Numbered from the stretch's first letter, positions 8,617 to 19,282 are shown. The stretch is 64,000 nt of DNA from Acinetobacter radioresistens DSM 6976 = NBRC 102413 = CIP 103788 (GCF_006757745.1 NZ_AP019740.1:2232001-2296000); one strand, 5' to 3'. Notes: generated from the letters alone by a model not told the origin. Numbers and translations are program-made.

Positions 8617-10695
8617 TCATGATTGAAAAATCTCCAGTAGCGTCTGCTGGGCATTGTAAGGTACCTCACCTTCAGCCAGCTGGGCACGATGCCACTGCCC
8701 GTTGCCCTGTAATATCCATGCCTGCTGGTTATCTTTAAGATAGGTTGCCAGCCCCTGTTCATAGATACGTTTTTTCAATGCCGGATCTTCGATAGGGAAA
8801 CAGGCTTCTACCCGATTAAACAAATTACGGTCCATCCAGTCGGCACTGGAACAGTAAATACGCGGATTGCCATTGTTTGAGAAATAATAAACCCGTGTAT
8901 GCTCCAGAAAACGCCCTACAATAGAACGGACCTGAATATTCTCCGAAAGGCCTGGCAACCCCGGACGCAGGCAGCAGATAGAGCGAATAATCAGGTCAAT
9001 CTTGACCCCAGCCTGTGAAGCCTCATACAGTTTGTTAATCAGCTGCATTTCAGTTAAAGCATTGACCTTTACGATAATACGGGCTTTTTTCCCAGCTTTG
9101 GCATTGGCAATTTCTTCTTCAATATAGTGAATCAACTGCTGATGAAGTGTAAATGGGGCATGCAGCAGCTTTTTCAGCTTGGCCATTTTACCCATTCCAG
9201 TTAATTCCTGGAAAATACGGTGTACATCTTCACAAAGCTCTTTGTCAGTGGTCATCAGGCCATAGTCAGTATAAATCCGTGCATTGGCTGCATGGTAGTT
9301 ACCTGTACCCAAATGCACATAACGTACCAGCTTGTTGTTTTCACGGCGAATAACCAGAATCATTTTGGCATGAGTTTTATAGCCTACAATGCCGTATACC
9401 ACTACCGCACCTGCCTCCTGCAGGACATTGGCTACCTCAATATTGGATTCTTCATCAAAACGGGCACGCAGCTCGATCACTGCGGTTACTTCTTTGCCAT
9501 TACGTGCAGCTTCTGCCAGAACCTGTACAATTTCAGAATCCGGTCCAGAACGGTATAGAGTCTGCTTGATGGCCAATACCTGCGGATCTCGCGCTGCTTC
9601 ACGCAGCAGATTAATTACCGGTGCAAAAGATTCAAATGGATGGTGCAGTAAAATGTCCTGTTTCTGCATGGCAGAGAAAATATTTTCTGATTTTTTTAGG
9701 ACTTTAGGAATTATCGGGGTATGCGAGTTATAGCGTAGATGAGGACGTTTAAAGTTTGACAGCAGCCGGGCCAGATTGACCGGACCATCCACTTTATATA
9801 ACTGCTCCTCATCCAGATCAAACTCATTTAGCAGGTACTCATAAATATGTTGTGGACAGTTTTCAGTTACCTCCAGACGTACTGCACGGCCAAACCGTCG
9901 CGAGCTTAATTCGCCTTTAAGAGCTTTAGCCAGATCTTCCACATCCTCATTGAGTGCCAGATCGGCATTTCGGGTCACACGGAACTGGTAACAGCCGGTA
10001 GCTGTCATACCGGGGAACAGGTCTGAAACGTGTTCGTGAATAATCGCAGACAGCATGACATGATGCTCTTTACCACCAGTCAGTTCATCGGGTAAGCGAA
10101 CTACACGCGGTAATGAACGGGGGGCAGGAACAACAGCCAGATCAATCTGCCGGCCAAACGCATCTTTACCTTCCAAGGTGACAATAAAATTTAAGCTTTT
10201 ATTTACCAGTCTTGGGAATGGATGCGCTGGATCTAAACTGATAGGTGTAAGTACTGGAGCAACCTGCTCCTGAAAATACTTTTTGACCCAGGCGGATTGG
10301 GCAGGTGTTAAATCACCACGGCGCAGAAAACAGATATCTTCTTCACGCAGCTTGGGTAAAATTTCCTGATTTAATATCCGGTATTGGCGGGCAATGGCCT
10401 CATGTGCAGTTTTGGAAATGCTTTCCAGGACCTGTTTGGGAGTTAAACCGTCAGGACTGCGGCTTTCATTTCCCAAGTACAGCTGCTCCATAACTCCAGC
10501 AACACGGATTTCAAAAAACTCATCCATATTACGGGAAAAAATCAGCAGAAAATTCATACGCTCCAGCAAGGGATGTATCGGGTCAACAGCCTGTTCCAGT
10601 ACCCGCAGGTGAAAGTCCAGAATGGACAGTTCACGGTTAATGTAGCGGTCATTATATGTATATTCTGAAGGACTGGCTGGAACTATACTATTCAT
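8617..10695 (-). CDS. ppk1: Polyphosphate kinase 1
   Basis: It reversibly makes long-chain polyphosphate from ATP. At 692 residues it has the usual full-length PPK1 layout: N-terminal, head and two C-terminal phospholipase-D-like domains. The two catalytic histidines correspond to His442 in THAKMILV (E. coli His435, the phosphorylated residue) and His461 in VHLGTGNYH (E. coli His454), with the same 19-residue spacing. The C-terminal motif [15 protein letters not shown] is also typical. It is monocistronic, with no ppx downstream. Confidence 0.96.
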   Translation of the reverse strand: MNSIVPASPSEYTYNDRYINRELSILDFHLRVLEQAVDPIHPLLERMNFLLIFSRNMDEFFEIRVAGVMEQLYLGNESRSPDGLTPKQVLESISKTAHEAIARQYRILNQEILPKLREEDICFLRRGDLTPAQSAWVKKYFQEQVAPVLTPISLDPAHPFPRLVNKSLNFIVTLEGKDAFGRQIDLAVVPAPRSLPRVVRLPDELTGGKEHHVMLSAIIHEHVSDLFPGMTATGCYQFRVTRNADLALNEDVEDLAKALKGELSSRRFGRAVRLEVTENCPQHIYEYLLNEFDLDEEQLYKVDGPVNLARLLSNFKRPHLRYNSHTPIIPKVLKKSENIFSAMQKQDILLHHPFESFAPVINLLREAARDPQVLAIKQTLYRSGPDSEIVQVLAEAARNGKEVTAVIELRARFDEESNIEVANVLQEAGAVVVYGIVGYKTHAKMILVIRRENNKLVRYVHLGTGNYHAANARIYTDYGLMTTDKELCEDVHRIFQELTGMGKMAKLKKLLHAPFTLHQQLIHYIEEEIANAKAGKKARIIVKVNALTEMQLINKLYEASQAGVKIDLIIRSICCLRPGLPGLSENIQVRSIVGRFLEHTRVYYFSNNGNPRIYCSSADWMDRNLFNRVEACFPIEDPALKKRIYEQGLATYLKDNQQAWILQGNGQWHRAQLAEGEVPYNAQQTLLEIFQS

Positions 10696-10763
10696 GCTGC
10701 AACCTATACGAATGAGAACTGATATATTTCATTCAAGTATGCGTTAAAATTTTGACAATTTCA

Positions 10764-10790
10764 TAAAAAAAAGCCCAAAAAATGGGCTTA
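10764..10790 (-). terminator. Rho-independent terminator of mtgA
   Basis: An AAGCCCA/TGGGCTT stem with a 5-nt loop (10771-10789) is followed on the minus strand by eight T, 15 nt past the mtgA stop. Confidence 0.85.
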
Positions 10791-10804
10791 TCTTTAAAAA
10801 ATTA

Positions 10805-11479
10805 TTAAGGAATATGGCTATAACGCATATATTTACTGATCATACGCTTGCGGTACTGTAATTTCCGGTCATTCCGGTTTTCATCATAGTATTTCGGATT
10901 TGGTAAAAGTGCAGCCAGAAAAGCGGCCTGTTCACGGCTTAGACTATGCGAGCTTTTACCAAAGTAATGCTGGGTCGCAGCTTCTACCCCATAGATATTT
11001 TCCCCGAACTCAACCGAATTCATATAAACTTCTAAAATACGCTGTTTGGTCCACATACGCTCCATCATCCAGGTCGCGATAGCCTCCTGACCTTTGCGTA
11101 AAAAAGAGCGTTTATTGTATAAAAACAGATTTTTAGCGAGCTGCTGGGAGATAGTCGAACCACCGGCCACCACTTGTCCCTTTTCTCCGTTACGTTCAAT
11201 AGCGTGCTGGATGCCATCCCAGTCAAATCCATGATGCTGAAGGAATTTGCCATCTTCTGCAGCGACAATTGCATGTTTAAAGTAATCGCTGATCTGGTCA
11301 TAGTCACGCCACTCATGCTGGATAGGCTGACTTCGATCTGCCCAGTAATCTAGTCGCATAAACATGGTGGTTTCAACCGGATGGGTACGCCACCACACCA
11401 GACTGCTAAAAATCCAGAGTTGTACTAAAAGAAACAGACTGACAAGAATTAACAAAGTGCGAACAATAATAGCTTTCAT
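10805..11479 (-). CDS. mtgA: Monofunctional peptidoglycan glycosyltransferase
   Basis: This 224-residue GT51 enzyme polymerises lipid II into glycan strands at the inner membrane. One N-terminal membrane anchor (about residues 7-30) is followed by the glycosyltransferase core. The conserved catalytic segment [15 protein letters not shown] (about 93-107), the motif [13 protein letters not shown] and the later [14 protein letters not shown] and [15 protein letters not shown] motifs are all present. There is no transpeptidase domain, which separates it from class A penicillin-binding proteins. Its start faces the divergent rhomboid gene 78 bp away. Confidence 0.95.
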   Translation of the reverse strand: MKAIIVRTLLILVSLFLLVQLWIFSSLVWWRTHPVETTMFMRLDYWADRSQPIQHEWRDYDQISDYFKHAIVAAEDGKFLQHHGFDWDGIQHAIERNGEKGQVVAGGSTISQQLAKNLFLYNKRSFLRKGQEAIATWMMERMWTKQRILEVYMNSVEFGENIYGVEAATQHYFGKSSHSLSREQAAFLAALLPNPKYYDENRNDRKLQYRKRMISKYMRYSHIP

Positions 11480-11557
11480 GTCAGAGAGTTACTCCTGTAT
11501 TCATTTTTTTTCGTGTTAAGCTGTCTTCGACCATATCGTATCTGTTTTTAAAAAAGC

Positions 11558-12364
11558 ATGTCGAACTATTCACCTTTTCCGGTTCAATCCAATACGCAGC
11601 TTTGGTGGTGTACAGCGCTTCTGATTGCAATCAATGTCGGGTTGTTCGCCTGGCAGATTTTCGCTGGTGTTGATATTACCCAGCCTGAGATCATTGATGC
11701 AATCCGCTGGGGTGCTGATTATGCACCTTTAACCTATTTAGAGGAACCTCAACGGCTATTCACCAGCATGTTTTTTCATTTTGGTCTGATCCATCTTATG
11801 TTAAACATGTGGGCCCTCTATATCTTTGGCAGTGTGGCTGAACAGCTGTTTGGACGGTCCTATTTTATAGGTTTATATGTACTGGCCGGTCTTATGGGAA
11901 GTCTGCTCAGCGGCTATATTGATGTTCAAAATACATATAGCCTGCTGAATCAGTTTGAACCCGAGCTATTGCCACGTGTAGGTGCAGGCGCATCGGGCGC
12001 AGTCATGGGTCTGGGGGCAGCCTTGGCTATACTATCTTTATTACCAGTACTGCCCCGACAGCAGTTTATTCTGGACCGAAAATCCTTATTACTGGTTATG
12101 GGGCTTAATCTGGGCATGGGTTTTATGATTAGTGGCATTAATAACGCAGCCCATATCGGCGGCATGTTGATGGGTATACTGTTAGCACTGCTCTGGTATC
12201 TCAGCCAGCGTTTACGTGTCAGCGTTATAGGGGGAATGGCTGGCCTATTGATAGGTGCAGCATGCTGTCTGGCCTTGTATCAGTATAATCTGGAGCAGAT
12301 ACAGCAGATTCAGCCCCTCTGGCAGGAAATTTTAAGCCAGATGAAAAACCAGCTTGGCTTTTAA
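11558..12364 (+). CDS. Rhomboid-family intramembrane serine protease
   Basis: This 268-residue polytopic membrane protein has the rhomboid catalytic dyad. Ser146 lies in GAGASGAVMG and His199 in NNAAHIGGMLMG, with the HLMLN helix motif at 79-83. The long extra loop between about residues 120 and 140 precedes the catalytic serine helix. Rhomboids cut transmembrane substrates near the membrane surface, but the target here is unknown. It is divergent from mtgA and convergent with the ABC permease. A second, shorter rhomboid lies at 22506-23126. Confidence 0.88.
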   Translation: MSNYSPFPVQSNTQLWWCTALLIAINVGLFAWQIFAGVDITQPEIIDAIRWGADYAPLTYLEEPQRLFTSMFFHFGLIHLMLNMWALYIFGSVAEQLFGRSYFIGLYVLAGLMGSLLSGYIDVQNTYSLLNQFEPELLPRVGAGASGAVMGLGAALAILSLLPVLPRQQFILDRKSLLLVMGLNLGMGFMISGINNAAHIGGMLMGILLALLWYLSQRLRVSVIGGMAGLLIGAACCLALYQYNLEQIQQIQPLWQEILSQMKNQLGF

Positions 12365-12391
12365 ACCAGGCTGGCATTTATCTAAAAACTT

Positions 12392-14872
12392 TTACTGATT
12401 AATCGAGCGCAGACTCTCTAATGGTGGAATATCACAGAGATAACTCAAGCGATATCGGCCAATCATGGCACATACGACTGTCATGACAAGTGGTAGAAAC
12501 AGCCAGATTTCAGCATGTAACTGTATCGGCAACTCCATACGGTAACTGGCAATTGCACTGATCACCTCTGCAAACAGACAAGCGACCGCTCCGGAAATAA
12601 AACCGATTAATCCAATTTCCAGACTCAGCATCTGTTTTAATTTATGTTTTGAACTGCCAAAAGAACGTAATAGTGCAACTTCCTGCTTACGTTCGTCCAG
12701 CAGCAGGTTTAGACATGCCAGCAGTACCAGAAAACCGGAGATACTTACCAGTACTGCCAGTACAGTAATAATCTGTACCAGAACATTTACCAGCTGTTTA
12801 ACCTGTTCCAGAATCATACTGACATCAATAAAAACCGTATTCGGAAATTGTTGAATCAGATTAACCAGTTTAGGCCTGTCTTCTTCAGGTACATAAAAAC
12901 TGCCCAGATAACTGCCCGCATTTTCATCTATTGTATCTGGTGAAAAAATAAAGAAGAAATTAGGACTGAAACTTTCCCACTCAACGGTTCTCAGATTAAT
13001 GACCCGGGCGTTTAACAGGCCTTCTGGCAAACTAAAACCCAGCTCGTCCCCGACCCTGATTCCTAACTCTTCTGCTGTTTTTGCTTCAACTGAAACCTGT
13101 CCAATCCGGCTAAATGAAGCAGCTCCCTCAATAATCCGGTTATCTGCCGGATATTGTTTTGTCTGGGTAAGATTAAGCTCACGTTGCAAGGAGTTACTTT
13201 TCTGAATAAGTTCACTTGAGAAAGGCTGACCATTTTTCTCAGTCAAACGTCCCCGGATATTTGGATAAAGTGCTGTTCCAGCCCAACCATTTTGTCGAAC
13301 CTGTTGCTGAAATGGTTCAAGGTCAAAAGGAGGCAAGCCATAAACGAACTGGTTCGGTGTATCTACAGGGAGTTGCTGCTGCCAGCGCTCCAGCATATCG
13401 GTACGCAATACGGCCAGCACCGTGATCAGGCTTAAACCCAAGGCCAGCGCTGTTATTTGTAAAGCAGTCTGATAGGGTGTACGCACATAAGCTGAAATCC
13501 GGCCTTTTGCTGCTTTTAATATTTTTAGAATAAGCCAGACTAAGCCGTAAAGTACTATACATAACAGGATAATTGCCAGCATTACCCATGCCGTCAGTCG
13601 CAGATTTTCTGTGAGTACCACACTGAAGATCACCAGACTTAATAGCCCAGTGGAAAGCATGACCAGAATGGAGATAACCGATTTTTCCTGCTGACGAATC
13701 ACCCGAATAGGGGGCGTATTCAAAAGTTGCCATAAGCTTGGTCCGATAAAACCCAACAACACAATGGCACTGGTAAACATGGCTACAGGCAACGGGCCCT
13801 GTAGCATGACCAGTGCCGAAAACTGGATGTTCAAATTAGGGATGAGCTGCAGCATCAACTGAAGCAAGCCATAACCAAGTCCAATTCCCAGTATTGCACC
13901 AAAACTGATGGCAATTAGCATGATAATCACCAGCAGTATAAGATAAGCCCATAAAATACTATGTTTGGAAGCACCCAGGCAGCGCAGCAGCGCCAGATGG
14001 TCCTGGTTTTGCATGACGTAGCGTTGGCTAGTGAGCGCGATAGCAATACCGCAGAGTAAAATGGTAAGAATATTTGCCAGTTGCAAAAAGGTATCCAGAT
14101 TCTCAAGCGGTTTCATCAGACGTGTATTGGCTTCACCCGCATTACGCAACTGCAGGCTGGTAGTTTCCCCTGCCTGTTCTGTATCAATTTTATTTTTCTG
14201 CTTTTGTCCGGTGAGCTGTTCAAAACCTTTTTCAAAAGCTTGTACCTGTTGCGGTGATCCGGCCATCAATAAACGGTACTGTACCCGGCTACCCACCTGA
14301 ATAGCTTCTGTACGTGCGATATCTTGCTGGTGAATAATGACAGTGGGTGAAAATCCCGAAAATCCTAATTCCTGATTGCTGTCTTTAACAATTTTTGCTG
14401 CAACGTTAAAACTGCCATCTGCAATCTGGATCTGGTCACCTACTTTTACCTTTAATAGTTCCAAGGCACGTGGGCTAAGCCAGACTTCTCCCGGATTGGG
14501 AATTTGAGCAGCAGAGGTACTCTGCAGTTCTCCTCTCAAAGGAAAGGCCTGATCTATGGCCTTAACATTAACCATAACAAACTGGTCATCCGTATGGACC
14601 ATTGAGCTAAATACAGTAACCTTTGACTGTGCCAAACCCAGCTGCCGGGCCTGCTGGAACCATTTTTGCTCGAGCGGCGCGGTATCACTTAGCACCAGAT
14701 CAGCGGCAAGCATTTCCGCTGCCTGTAAGGCAACCGCCTGCTGTACCTGCTGATTACTGAATTTAACTGCGGTTGTGGCACTGATGGCCAGAACCAGTGC
14801 AATGATCAACAGATAGATACCACTGCTACGAAAGCTCTGTGTTAATAGCGGTTTAAGCACCGGACTTAACAT
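12392..14872 (-). CDS. FtsX-like ABC transporter permease (YbbP type)
   Basis: This large permease of the MacB/FtsX superfamily has about 826 residues. It shows an N-terminal anchor (about residues 12-35), a long periplasmic region, then two groups of helices at about 260-480 and 705-815. That is the duplicated 4+4+2 plan of YbbP. The frame could open at 14896, but the ATG at 14872, with only a short overlap with the ATPase stop at 14853, gives the natural [10 protein letters not shown] start. With the adjacent ATPase and the divergent TesA-like gene it reproduces the tesA-ybbA-ybbP neighbourhood of enterobacteria. The substrate is unproven, with lipids or lipoprotein-like molecules being likely. 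Confidence 0.85.
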   Translation of the reverse strand: MLSPVLKPLLTQSFRSSGIYLLIIALVLAISATTAVKFSNQQVQQAVALQAAEMLAADLVLSDTAPLEQKWFQQARQLGLAQSKVTVFSSMVHTDDQFVMVNVKAIDQAFPLRGELQSTSAAQIPNPGEVWLSPRALELLKVKVGDQIQIADGSFNVAAKIVKDSNQELGFSGFSPTVIIHQQDIARTEAIQVGSRVQYRLLMAGSPQQVQAFEKGFEQLTGQKQKNKIDTEQAGETTSLQLRNAGEANTRLMKPLENLDTFLQLANILTILLCGIAIALTSQRYVMQNQDHLALLRCLGASKHSILWAYLILLVIIMLIAISFGAILGIGLGYGLLQLMLQLIPNLNIQFSALVMLQGPLPVAMFTSAIVLLGFIGPSLWQLLNTPPIRVIRQQEKSVISILVMLSTGLLSLVIFSVVLTENLRLTAWVMLAIILLCIVLYGLVWLILKILKAAKGRISAYVRTPYQTALQITALALGLSLITVLAVLRTDMLERWQQQLPVDTPNQFVYGLPPFDLEPFQQQVRQNGWAGTALYPNIRGRLTEKNGQPFSSELIQKSNSLQRELNLTQTKQYPADNRIIEGAASFSRIGQVSVEAKTAEELGIRVGDELGFSLPEGLLNARVINLRTVEWESFSPNFFFIFSPDTIDENAGSYLGSFYVPEEDRPKLVNLIQQFPNTVFIDVSMILEQVKQLVNVLVQIITVLAVLVSISGFLVLLACLNLLLDERKQEVALLRSFGSSKHKLKQMLSLEIGLIGFISGAVACLFAEVISAIASYRMELPIQLHAEIWLFLPLVMTVVCAMIGRYRLSYLCDIPPLESLRSINQ

Positions 14873-15599
14873 GGGTATCTCCTGAAGTCTTTTCAATCAG
14901 ATGGCCATTCACCAGTTCGAAGTGACGCTGGCACTGTCGGGCAAGTTCAGGGTCGTGAGTAACCAGTACCAGTGTAGTGCCCAGTTCATGGTTCAGTTCA
15001 AACAGTAACTGCTCAATTTCTTCAGCTGTCTGTCCGTCGAGGTTGCCTGTTGGCTCATCGGCAAAAATGATCGCAGGCTCACTGATGAGTGCCCGTGCAA
15101 TGGCAACACGTTGCTGCTCGCCGCCCGAAAGTACTTTTGGAGTCTGACCGGCCTGTCGCTCAAGCCCTACCCTTTTCAGAAGTTTTAAAGCCCTTTGTTC
15201 AGCTGTCTGGTAATGGAAGTCTGGCTGTAACCTGAGTGGTAACATCACATTCTCGACAGCAGTTAAGGCTGGCAATAACTGAAAAGACTGAAAAATAAAG
15301 CCAATGTATTTCAGGCGCACCTGAGCACGCTGCTCTTCATTTAACCGATGAACTTCTTCTTCGCAGATAATCAGTTCACCAGAACTGGCCTGATCCAGTG
15401 TTGCCAGAATACCCAGCAATGTCGATTTACCCGAACCAGAGCGACCTGTAATAGCCACCTGCTCTCCCGGCATAATCTGTAAATTAACCTCTTTTAGAAT
15501 TGTTAAATTTTGATGCGGCAGTTGGATGCTTTGTGTGATCTGCTGGGCAGAAATAATCGGTTGTGGCATGATGGAAGATCGCAAATTGGCCTGATTCAT
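14853..15599 (-). CDS. ABC transporter ATP-binding protein (YbbA/LolD type)
   Basis: This ATPase partners the overlapping FtsX-like permease. Walker A is GRSGSGKST, the signature is [15 protein letters not shown] and Walker B is [11 protein letters not shown], all in the order and spacing of the LolD/MacB family. Several ATGs are possible. The one at 15599 has an AGGA box at suitable distance, while 15569 (MPQPII) lacks one but would avoid crowding the divergent gene. I choose 15599, giving 248 residues. Its start is only 12 bp from the divergent TesA-like ATG, so promoters of the two must overlap the coding ends. Confidence 0.9.
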   Translation of the reverse strand: MNQANLRSSIMPQPIISAQQITQSIQLPHQNLTILKEVNLQIMPGEQVAITGRSGSGKSTLLGILATLDQASSGELIICEEEVHRLNEEQRAQVRLKYIGFIFQSFQLLPALTAVENVMLPLRLQPDFHYQTAEQRALKLLKRVGLERQAGQTPKVLSGGEQQRVAIARALISEPAIIFADEPTGNLDGQTAEEIEQLLFELNHELGTTLVLVTHDPELARQCQRHFELVNGHLIEKTSGDTHVKSGA

Positions 15600-15611
15600 A
15601 AAATTCCTGAT

Positions 15612-16241
15612 ATGCAAAATCGAAAATTGTGGTCTTTAATTCTTAAACGTCTGGCTATTGCAGGCTTGGCTGCAGTTCCGCTAATGGCGTCAGCTAAAAC
15701 TATTATGGTTTTAGGCGATAGTATCAGTGCCGGTTATGGTATGAAACCGGAACAGGGATGGGTTCAGTTATTGCAAAAGCGCCTTGACCAACAGTACCCG
15801 AAACAGCACAAAGTGGTCAATGCAAGCGTCAGCGGTGAAACCACTAGTGGTGCTCTGGCCCGTTTTCCAAAGCTTTTACAAACCTATAAACCCCATGTGG
15901 TCGTGATTGAGCTGGGCGGGAACGATGGTCTGCGTGGACAGCCACCACAGATGATTGAGAAAAATCTTGGACAACTTGTACAGCAGGCAAAAGCTTCAAA
16001 AGCCAAAGTGCTGCTATTTGGCATGAAGATACCCCCAAACTATGGCGCGGCTTATAGTCAGAGTTTTGAAAATACTTATAAAAGAGTCAGCCAGCAGTAT
16101 CAGGTAAAATTGATGCCATTTTTTATGGAAGGAATTGCTGGCAATAAAACCTTGATGCAGGCAGATCTGGTACACCCCAATAGCAAGGCCCAAATGAGAC
16201 TACTCAACAATGCTTACCCTTATATTAAGGGCGCACTATAA
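15612..16241 (+). CDS. TesA-like SGNH esterase/lysophospholipase (arylesterase)
   Basis: This exported GDSL/SGNH hydrolase cleaves acyl thioesters or esters in the periplasm. The reading frame opens upstream, but the ATG at 15612 gives a proper signal peptide (cleavage near MASA) and 209 residues. Block I is GDSISAGYG with nucleophile Ser37, block III is GGND (102-105), and the C-terminal block V DLVHPN supplies Asp and His. It diverges from the YbbAP-like ABC pair as in E. coli. A hairpin follows the stop. Confidence 0.9.
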   Translation: MQNRKLWSLILKRLAIAGLAAVPLMASAKTIMVLGDSISAGYGMKPEQGWVQLLQKRLDQQYPKQHKVVNASVSGETTSGALARFPKLLQTYKPHVVVIELGGNDGLRGQPPQMIEKNLGQLVQQAKASKAKVLLFGMKIPPNYGAAYSQSFENTYKRVSQQYQVKLMPFFMEGIAGNKTLMQADLVHPNSKAQMRLLNNAYPYIKGAL

Positions 16242-16246
16242 ATTAA

Positions 16247-16276
16247 AGGCCTGGTATGTCATTACATACCAGGCCT
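16247..16276. terminator. Bidirectional terminator between the TesA-like gene and carbonic anhydrase
   Basis: A perfect 13-bp stem (AGGCCTGGTATGT and its complement) with a 4-nt loop lies between convergent genes. A weak T-rich tract follows on the plus strand. Confidence 0.8.
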
Positions 16277-16295
16277 GATTAAATATTTTTCTGTG

Positions 16296-16910
16296 TTAGA
16301 AATCCAAAAACTCTACTTCACCTGTCTCGAGTGAATATTCTGCCCCTACAACAATCATCTTACCTTTAGCAATCAGGCTTTCCAGTACGGCTGAACCATG
16401 ACGCAACTGGTTAACTGATGCGAACACGTTAGAACGTACTGCATGCTTGGACAGTTTCTTAACATCATTTTTAAGTTCGGTCTGCATCAGGATTTCAACT
16501 GAAGGCCGTACACGGTTCACAATTGACATCAGGTTCATGGAAGGTTCCTGATCCGGATTATTCAGAGCATTAATAGTGGCCTGAATTGCACCACAATGAC
16601 TGTGGCCTAGTACCACAACTACAGCACAGTCATAACGCTCTGCAGCAAATTCGACACTTCCTACCTGCGAAGGTGCAACAATATTACCAGCTACACGAAT
16701 AACAAACAGGTCACCGAGGCCCTGATCGAATACCATTTCTGCCGGAACACGTGAGTCAGAACAGCCCAGAATAATGGCGAACGGATTCTGGTCTTCTGCC
16801 ATCTCTGCACGTTCCTGATGTGACAGAAGCTTGGGGTGAGTCGTCTCTCCCTTCACAAAACGTTGATTTCCCTGTTTGAGGCGTTCTAAAGCTTCTTGGG
16901 CAGTTAGCAT
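16296..16910 (-). CDS. Beta-class carbonic anhydrase
   Basis: It interconverts carbon dioxide and bicarbonate using zinc in the cytoplasm. The beta-class zinc ligands and catalytic Asp-Arg pair appear in CSDSRVPAE near residue 49 and in HSHCGA near residue 102. The frame has an ATG at 16922, but the one at 16910 has a GGGA box seven bases upstream, so 204 residues are called. The closest relatives by eye are the MtCA-like or Can-type single-domain enzymes. It is monocistronic. Confidence 0.93.
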   Translation of the reverse strand: MLTAQEALERLKQGNQRFVKGETTHPKLLSHQERAEMAEDQNPFAIILGCSDSRVPAEMVFDQGLGDLFVIRVAGNIVAPSQVGSVEFAAERYDCAVVVVLGHSHCGAIQATINALNNPDQEPSMNLMSIVNRVRPSVEILMQTELKNDVKKLSKHAVRSNVFASVNQLRHGSAVLESLIAKGKMIVVGAEYSLETGEVEFLDF

Positions 16911-17231
16911 TCTATTTCCCATCTGTTTTAAATGTTAAAAAATATTTTAATCCTGCAATTTTTGAATGTCACTGACAAAAAATAGAGTATCACGTACTTT
17001 TTTAACGAACTTCATGAATGAAACGTTTTTATAATGATTGATTCATATAGTTACGTATCAATACTTTGTCAAAATAAAAGACACTGTATGATCAGACCCG
17101 CTATTTTCCTGCTGACGGAATTGACTGCATTTTATCTGATTAGTTGTCAGTCAGGTATGCTATCTGTGCCAGAGTCGATAACAATAGCGATTTTTTTATA
17201 TAATGAGTAACTTTTCAGGGAAGTCCGATAA
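16911..17231. other. Intergenic region between carbonic anhydrase and exported hydrolase
   Basis: This is a 321-bp region between divergent genes. I see AT-rich sequence suitable for promoters but no convincing paired -35/-10, hairpin or gene. Confidence 0.5.
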
Positions 17232-18263
17232 ATGACAGGCTCAAGCATGCAGCGTACTTTTAAATTTTCCTCTACAGTTGCCATGATTTTGCTCGGAAGC
17301 TGTTTAAGTATATTAAGTCCAACTGCAATTGCCCAAAATGAAGAATTACAGAAAGAATTTCAGCAGGCCTTACAGGAAGAACGGAGCTGGGCCGGGCTAC
17401 GCAGTAAAACCCTGAAAGTCGGTGAAGTGACCTGGTCCTACAGTGAAGGCGGACCGGTTGACAAGCCCACGCTACTCCTCCTGCACGGTCTTTCCGGAAG
17501 CCGTGACAACTGGAACCGGCTGGCTCATTATTTAACGCCGCATTATCATGTGGTCATTCCAGATTTGCCTACAGGAGGTGAAACCCGGACCCCAGCAGAT
17601 TTTGATATGTCTGTTCCGCACATTACCGAGCAGTTACGCCGTTTTGTCGAGGCAGCTAATATTCCAAACCAGGTGCATCTTGCTGGGCATTCATTGGGTG
17701 GTGCAATTGCCATGCTATATGCAGCCCAATATCCTTTTGAAACCCAGAGCCTATTTTTGGTCAGTAGTGGTGGCGTATTTCGAAATGCCAAAACGCCTTA
17801 TCTGCATAATCCGGCTTACCTTAAACAGCTGGTGGTTTCTAAACCTGGAGATTTTAACTATCTGCTCAAAACTGTAATGCAGAACCCTCCCTTCTTGCCA
17901 CGCCGTTACAAGCAGGCGCAAGAACAGATCATGATTGCTCAGGCACCACAAACAGCAAAAATGGTAGACCAGCTGGTGGCTTTAAATCGTACCTATACAC
18001 CGCAGTCTTTTGCACTCTTAGCCCGAACTATTGATGCACCGAGTTTGATTATTTGGGGTAAGCAGGACAGAATCATTAATGTTGAGGTTGCCGAAGAGTT
18101 AAAAACACTATTAAAACACGCGGAACCGCCCGTAATTCTGGACCAGGTCGGCCATATGCCCATCATGGAGGCAGAACAGCTAGTCATCCAGCACTACCTG
18201 CCTTTTCTGGCGAAGACCCGGAATCTGAAAAAACCGTTAAATACTCAGCCCACTCAACCTTAG
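17232..18263 (+). CDS. Exported alpha/beta-hydrolase (lipase/esterase-like)
   Basis: This 343-residue hydrolase has an N-terminal export signal. A possible lipobox (LGSC, about residue 24) sits inside the signal, so it may be a lipoprotein or a Sec-secreted periplasmic enzyme. The alpha/beta-hydrolase core shows HGLSGSRDNW (oxyanion loop), GHSLGGA (nucleophile), WGKQDRI (acid) and VGHMPIME (histidine). Lipases and epoxide-hydrolase-like esterases share these motifs, and the substrate is not evident. It ends 17 nt before an unknown helical protein. A start at the later ATG (17247) is equally possible. Confidence 0.8.
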   Translation: MTGSSMQRTFKFSSTVAMILLGSCLSILSPTAIAQNEELQKEFQQALQEERSWAGLRSKTLKVGEVTWSYSEGGPVDKPTLLLLHGLSGSRDNWNRLAHYLTPHYHVVIPDLPTGGETRTPADFDMSVPHITEQLRRFVEAANIPNQVHLAGHSLGGAIAMLYAAQYPFETQSLFLVSSGGVFRNAKTPYLHNPAYLKQLVVSKPGDFNYLLKTVMQNPPFLPRRYKQAQEQIMIAQAPQTAKMVDQLVALNRTYTPQSFALLARTIDAPSLIIWGKQDRIINVEVAEELKTLLKHAEPPVILDQVGHMPIMEAEQLVIQHYLPFLAKTRNLKKPLNTQPTQP

Positions 18264-18280
18264 GCCATAGAAAAAAGATT

Positions 18281-19282
18281 ATGACAATAGCCACAAAAAC
18301 CGAACAGCTGATCGAAGCTCATCTTGATTTTTTACAACATGAATTTAGTTTACCTGAAACTATTGCGCTGGAATTTAGCAGTTTTTATCAATGGTTCAGA
18401 AAGCAGCGTTTACAGGATCTCTGGTCTTTTGAAGAGATTAATCATTTATTACATAAGCAGATTTTGGCCACACCCGCCAGCAGTTTTTTGATTGAACAGA
18501 TTGCTGAACATATCCGTTTTGCACTGATTCATCCGTGTAACGATTCGACTAGAATAGAAGATGTTATTCCAGTACTGACAGTTGATCGTATTGCCCAATA
18601 TGTAGCCAGCAAAAGTAAGCATCGTGAACGCCTCATTAAAAGCGTCGTAAATAGTCCGGCTTTTTCTGCCATGATTACTCAGCTCATTCAGCATGCCATT
18701 CAGGATTATCTGGATAACTCTATAGTCTCAAAAAAGGTGCCGGGTGTAAGCCGTTTTATGAAAATGGGAAAATCAGTCCTGGAAACTGTTACTGATAGCA
18801 GTCTGGATGATACAATCCATCATTATTTGCAAAAAAATATATTGAAACTCAGCCAGATGAGTGAACATGTGCTGAACCAGCATTTCAATAATGACAAGCT
18901 CTATCATTTTCAGGCCAATCTCTGGCATAAAATTAAAAAACAGCCTTTAAGTGTTTTACGGCAATATATTGAAGTTGAGGACTTACCCAATACTGTGAAG
19001 CTGGGGCATGAAATCTGGGACTTTATGCGCCAGAGCGAGTATTTGAAACAGCAGATCCATGATGGTGTACATGCCTGGTACGTCCGCAATCAGGAACGTA
19101 ATTTTGATCTTTTACTCCGTGACCTGAATATTGATGAGTCACTGATCCAGCATGAGTTACAACAACTGTTACAGCCAGTAATTCAGACGATGTGCAGTTC
19201 CGAATATCTGCGTAAGCGGGCTAGAGTATATCTGGAACGGTTTTATACTTCCGAATCTGCTCAAAATATTTTAAACGGATAA
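18281..19282 (+). CDS. Unknown helix-rich protein downstream of the hydrolase
   Basis: I do not recognise this 333-residue protein. It has no signal peptide or membrane segment. Its sequence is rich in Leu, Gln, His and Glu with the spacing of long amphipathic helices, and repeated stretches such as LIQHAIQDYLDN and LLQPVIQTMC suggest an all-alpha repeat-like fold. It follows the exported hydrolase by 17 nt and shares its transcription, ending at a strong terminator. It lacks the conserved motif and the N-terminal anchor of lipase foldases (Lif). Codon use looks like its neighbours, so recent acquisition is not indicated. Confidence 0.75.
   Translation: MTIATKTEQLIEAHLDFLQHEFSLPETIALEFSSFYQWFRKQRLQDLWSFEEINHLLHKQILATPASSFLIEQIAEHIRFALIHPCNDSTRIEDVIPVLTVDRIAQYVASKSKHRERLIKSVVNSPAFSAMITQLIQHAIQDYLDNSIVSKKVPGVSRFMKMGKSVLETVTDSSLDDTIHHYLQKNILKLSQMSEHVLNQHFNNDKLYHFQANLWHKIKKQPLSVLRQYIEVEDLPNTVKLGHEIWDFMRQSEYLKQQIHDGVHAWYVRNQERNFDLLLRDLNIDESLIQHELQQLLQPVIQTMCSSEYLRKRARVYLERFYTSESAQNILNG

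Noticed and set aside
18281..19282. Lipase-specific foldase (Lif) downstream of the hydrolase
   Set aside because: Position and size fit, but there is no N-terminal membrane anchor and I cannot find the conserved Lif motif. The upstream enzyme is also not a typical foldase-dependent lipase.
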